DNA from: Akkermansiaceae bacterium UBA1506
GTDB lineage: Bacteria > Verrucomicrobiota > Verrucomicrobiia > Verrucomicrobiales > DEV007
Direction of reading: 5' to 3'
Assembly (NCBI GenBank): GCA_002323995.1
Contig: DCQY01000117.1
Coordinates: forward strand, 57,737-65,443
DNA length: 7,707 nucleotides
Under the pieces are notes generated by a model. It was not told the origin of the DNA and searched no databases. It was given only the letters and a program-made list of their open reading frames with translations. This document shows positions 4,825 to 7,707 of the stretch, piece after piece. The translations under genes and the position numbers were made by a program. The first letter of the stretch is position 1. Every line of letters begins with the position of its first letter.

Positions 4825-7707
4825 CTACTTCTGGATGAGAAATTCAGGGCTGGCAGTCATCATGTAAAGGGCAGCGCGAACTTTGCCCCATTGTCCGGTT
4901 TTGTTGGCGCTGTCGTTGTAGGTATCAGTGATGTAGTAGAGTAACGTTTCTCGCGGGTTCCGGTTGGGGAAATGGGTGATGTTATTGCCCTGAGTCGTCT
5001 GGGTTCCGTCATCCGATGGATCGATCGGGTAGAGGAGTTTGTAGCGTCCGGCGAAAAGAAGCGCGTCAAGATCGTCGATGAGTTGCAGGGCTTTGTCCTT
5101 TTCTAGATTCAGACCATTATCAGCTATTTCGGGATAATTATCGTGACGGTTGATCCAAGCCCAGTAATCGACAATGACATTATCATCGCTGTGATTGTTG
5201 CCTGAGTTCCCCAGCAGGGTCGTGTAACCGGCTGCGTCCGAATTCCCGTTCGTGCCGCCCATGGTGGTTCCTCCGAAACCGTTGGTGCCCCAGTGCGATG
5301 CCCAAAACACGTTGATGTTTTGGAAAACGGAACTCTCGGTGGCGATTTGGAATTCGGGCGCCACTAGTCCGTAGCTTGCGATGAGTCCGGCGGGCTGATA
5401 GTCAGGTAGGAACCAATTGAATACCGTAGGAGCTTTCAGTGGGGTCTGGTTTAGCGAACTGGTGCCGCCTCCATCCATGGCGTTGATTCTCATCAAGGTA
5501 GCGGGAAGGCGTGCAAAGGTGCCGTCGCCATTTGAAATTAATTGACCCGTGCTGTCGTAGGCGACTGCACCAACAAATTTATCGATCTCAGACTGAGGAT
5601 AACCAAAGGTGCGAAGGTCTCCGTTTGAGGTTGGATTGAGTGGGTTGCGGTGGGTTTGATTCGGAAAATTAACCGGATCACCCGCAATGACGCTGGCATC
5701 AAACGTGACGCGCGACCGGCCTGAGATCGCGCGAACCCCTTGAATCCAAGCAAGAATTGGCTCTTTTTTCTTCCCGAATTCGGGATTCAGCTCGGTATCA
5801 GCAAGGTTTCGAGCTGCAGGATCGAGTAAGATGGCGCGAACTACTTCATCCAGTTGCCCGTTGGTGTTTCGCCACACTTGTGCGACGCGATAAATGTAAG
5901 GGCCAGATGGGTTACTCGTCACAAGGCGCTGGATTAATTTCCTTGAAATGAAGGCTGGCGTGCTCTGGTGGTTCACCATTGGGTCGGTCGACCACGAGGC
6001 CGAGAACGACTTCGGTGAGAGTTGATTTGTTTGGGTGCCGGCGAAGTAGTTGAGGACGTCGCGGACGTCTTTATCACCTTCGCTGGTATATCTGCCATCT
6101 CTGCTTCCGTTGTTGCTGATCACCTTTCCACCAGCGATAGTTTTGTTTCCGTTATCATGACGATTGTTATAAAACGCCATCGGGTAATTATAGCGGGAGG
6201 AATACCAAAGATTGCCCGGGCCTTGTCCATACCAACTGCTGTTTGGGTTGGTGCGATCGAGGGAAGGAGTGTCCCAATTCGTATTGTTGGCGCTGTTGGT
6301 CGACCAACTCATTCCGGTGAAGACTCTCGCAAGTTCTTTGATATCGTTGTTGGTGTATGTAGGGAGAAGGTTAAATTCGGTCTCATCCAACTTCACAAAG
6401 CCGTCGTCCCATAATTCAAGCAGTCCGATAGTGAAGAGTTGCATGATTTCACGAGCGTAGTTCTCGTCGGGTGGCACACCGGAGGAAGACTGGCTGCTGT
6501 TCTGAAGGTGGCTGAGATACTTGCCCATGAGGGGACTGTAGGTAACATCCTCGATTAGCTCCCGGTAGTGATCGTCAGCGTTCTCTGCTAGCATATCAAT
6601 CCATCGGGCTGCCGCGATGTGATGCTGGCGGATGTTGTTGAGTTCTTCTGAGATCACAGTGATTTCTGAAAGCGCGAAACCAACGCGCTGTCTCAGTTGA
6701 TCCTGAGCGCGGGTCATGACGGTCCACTGAACCCGGCGACGGTTGTTGTGGTTGGGCGATCCTAAAACGTTGCCGTCCAAAGCGTTCTCTTGCGCACCGG
6801 TGAGTGGGAAATTGGCGGTTGGTTTCTGCCAGGTGCCAGTTCTGAGGGAGTCGAAATTGGAAATATTTTGTGATGACCATCCGGGCCAGTTGTTGGGGGT
6901 AGTTGGCCGTGGGGAAGCTGCTCCATTACGAGATGAATCAAAGTAGCCGCGCAAGGTGAATTCCTGCATGTCCACAGCATGAAGCAAATCACGCACTAAC
7001 GTCTGCGGCAAAGCCCACTGGGCCGTAATCCACGCATCATAGGCGGCGATACGATCCCCTCCGTGAACATTTTCGATCTGGTAAACTAACTCTTCGATGT
7101 CTGCCTCGGTTGGGCCAAAGGTGGCTTGAGTCAGAAAGCGTGCGACATCCCGACGAAGTTTATCGGGTTCGGTGGCGGGGTCGATAGGCTCAATTGGAGG
7201 AGTAGCAGGGATCCGATCTTCAGCGCCAGCCTCAGGAGAGATCGCAGAGGCTGACTGGCGTCGGTAGATCGCCCAGATTTCGCCGCTACCATTCATCATG
7301 GTGTGCTTGTTGCTGTAGAGTGGTGTGGTGCCCGCTGGATTTCCTTGTTTCGGGTTGTCGAACTCCAATGAGTTGATGAGATCCTGCTGCGTGAAACCTG
7401 CTCTTGGTTCGATCAGGTAGTTGTAATCCGTCACCGGGCCAATGATGGCGTTTCCAGTCTCAGTTCCGTCGTCTGTCACTGATTCGACGACAGGCCCGCT
7501 ACCAAAGGTAATCCCGTCCGGTCTGAGAGTGGCACGGTGTAGATGGCTATTGGTTTGAGTGGAGGTCAGATTTTCAAAGAAATCATCCACCACAGCAACG
7601 CGATTACTGCCGTTGAGGACGAGGACTGAGGCTCCGGATGCGGAGGTGGCAGTGACGGCCGCTGCGTCTTTTGAGAAAGTTGCGATGTAATACTTGTTGA
7701 ATTCCGG
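4825..7707 (-). CDS. CHRD-like plus DUF1800 domain protein, 5' end outside window
   Basis: The frame has no stop between 4825 and the window edge, so 960 C-terminal residues are visible and the start is missing; a GTG at 7591-7593 would cut a domain in half and is not the start. Numbering from the edge, residues 2-150 look like a CHRD domain: ASGASVLVLNG at 23-33, HLH at 55-57, LYSNKHT at 130-136 and GEIWAIY at 142-148 match the family's usual two halves. A Pro/Glu-rich linker (about 160-185) leads to DUF1800: ARFLTQATFGPT at 189-200, RQRVGFALSE at 339-348, ENYAREIMQLFTIGL at 415-429, HDNGNKTIAGG at 517-527, FISRKLIQRLV at 586-596, VFNWFLPDY at 762-770, and the typical end ALYMMTASPEFLIQ at 946-959. 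A Gly/Asn/Thr-rich stretch lies at about 806-838. There is no cysteine in the visible part. The DUF1800 reaction is unknown; an extracellular or envelope location is inferred from the CHRD domain and the Tat-exported DUF1501 neighbour 37 nt downstream. Confidence 0.93.
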   Translation of the reverse strand, partial: PEFNKYYIATFSKDAAAVTATSASGASVLVLNGSNRVAVVDDFFENLTSTQTNSHLHRATLRPDGITFGSGPVVESVTDDGTETGNAIIGPVTDYNYLIEPRAGFTQQDLINSLEFDNPKQGNPAGTTPLYSNKHTMMNGSGEIWAIYRRQSASAISPEAGAEDRIPATPPIEPIDPATEPDKLRRDVARFLTQATFGPTEADIEELVYQIENVHGGDRIAAYDAWITAQWALPQTLVRDLLHAVDMQEFTLRGYFDSSRNGAASPRPTTPNNWPGWSSQNISNFDSLRTGTWQKPTANFPLTGAQENALDGNVLGSPNHNNRRRVQWTVMTRAQDQLRQRVGFALSEITVISEELNNIRQHHIAAARWIDMLAENADDHYRELIEDVTYSPLMGKYLSHLQNSSQSSSGVPPDENYAREIMQLFTIGLLELWDDGFVKLDETEFNLLPTYTNNDIKELARVFTGMSWSTNSANNTNWDTPSLDRTNPNSSWYGQGPGNLWYSSRYNYPMAFYNNRHDNGNKTIAGGKVISNNGSRDGRYTSEGDKDVRDVLNYFAGTQTNQLSPKSFSASWSTDPMVNHQSTPAFISRKLIQRLVTSNPSGPYIYRVAQVWRNTNGQLDEVVRAILLDPAARNLADTELNPEFGKKKEPILAWIQGVRAISGRSRVTFDASVIAGDPVNFPNQTHRNPLNPTSNGDLRTFGYPQSEIDKFVGAVAYDSTGQLISNGDGTFARLPATLMRINAMDGGGTSSLNQTPLKAPTVFNWFLPDYQPAGLIASYGLVAPEFQIATESSVFQNINVFWASHWGTNGFGGTTMGGTNGNSDAAGYTTLLGNSGNNHSDDNVIVDYWAWINRHDNYPEIADNGLNLEKDKALQLIDDLDALLFAGRYKLLYPIDPSDDGTQTTQGNNITHFPNRNPRETLLYYITDTYNDSANKTGQWGKVRAALYMMTASPEFLIQK

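Overview
All four recognisable genes lie on the minus strand and read from the right end of the window to the left. They are packed like an operon, with gaps of 37, 21 and 70 nt. The layout and protein families point to an environmental, possibly aquatic, Verrucomicrobiota or related PVC-group bacterium. This is a family-level inference: no rRNA or phylogenetic marker is present. I see no RNA gene, mobile element, CRISPR array or gene-free stretch longer than about 70 nt.

Order of transcription: (1) 7707 to 4825, a large exported-type protein with a CHRD-like N-terminal domain followed by a DUF1800 domain; its 5' end lies beyond the window. (2) 4787 to 3069, a DUF1501 protein with a twin-arginine (Tat) signal. 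(3) 3047 to 2349, a small membrane-anchored protein with a proline-rich linker and a C-terminal domain resembling the soluble, calcium-binding end of type II secretion pseudopilin GspG, but without a pilin N-terminus. (4) 2278 to 5, a secreted or periplasmic TPR protein ending in a thioredoxin-like/redoxin domain with a CPFC motif. It ends four bases from the left edge.

DUF1800 and DUF1501 genes are a widespread neighbouring pair of unknown biochemical role, and DUF1501 belongs to the alkaline-phosphatase/sulfatase-like fold group. Here the pair travels with a pilin-like accessory protein and a redoxin. All four products appear to work outside the cytoplasm, the DUF1501 protein through Tat (folded) and proteins 3 and 4 through Sec. 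My best reading is a cell-envelope module of unknown substrate. The most informative single observation is that the redoxin's three neighbours contain almost no cysteine, so the redoxin is unlikely to serve as their disulfide-folding partner.

Two starts are non-ATG (TTG for gene 3, GTG for gene 4). For gene 4 the longest frame overlaps its upstream neighbour and is probably over-extended by 36 codons.
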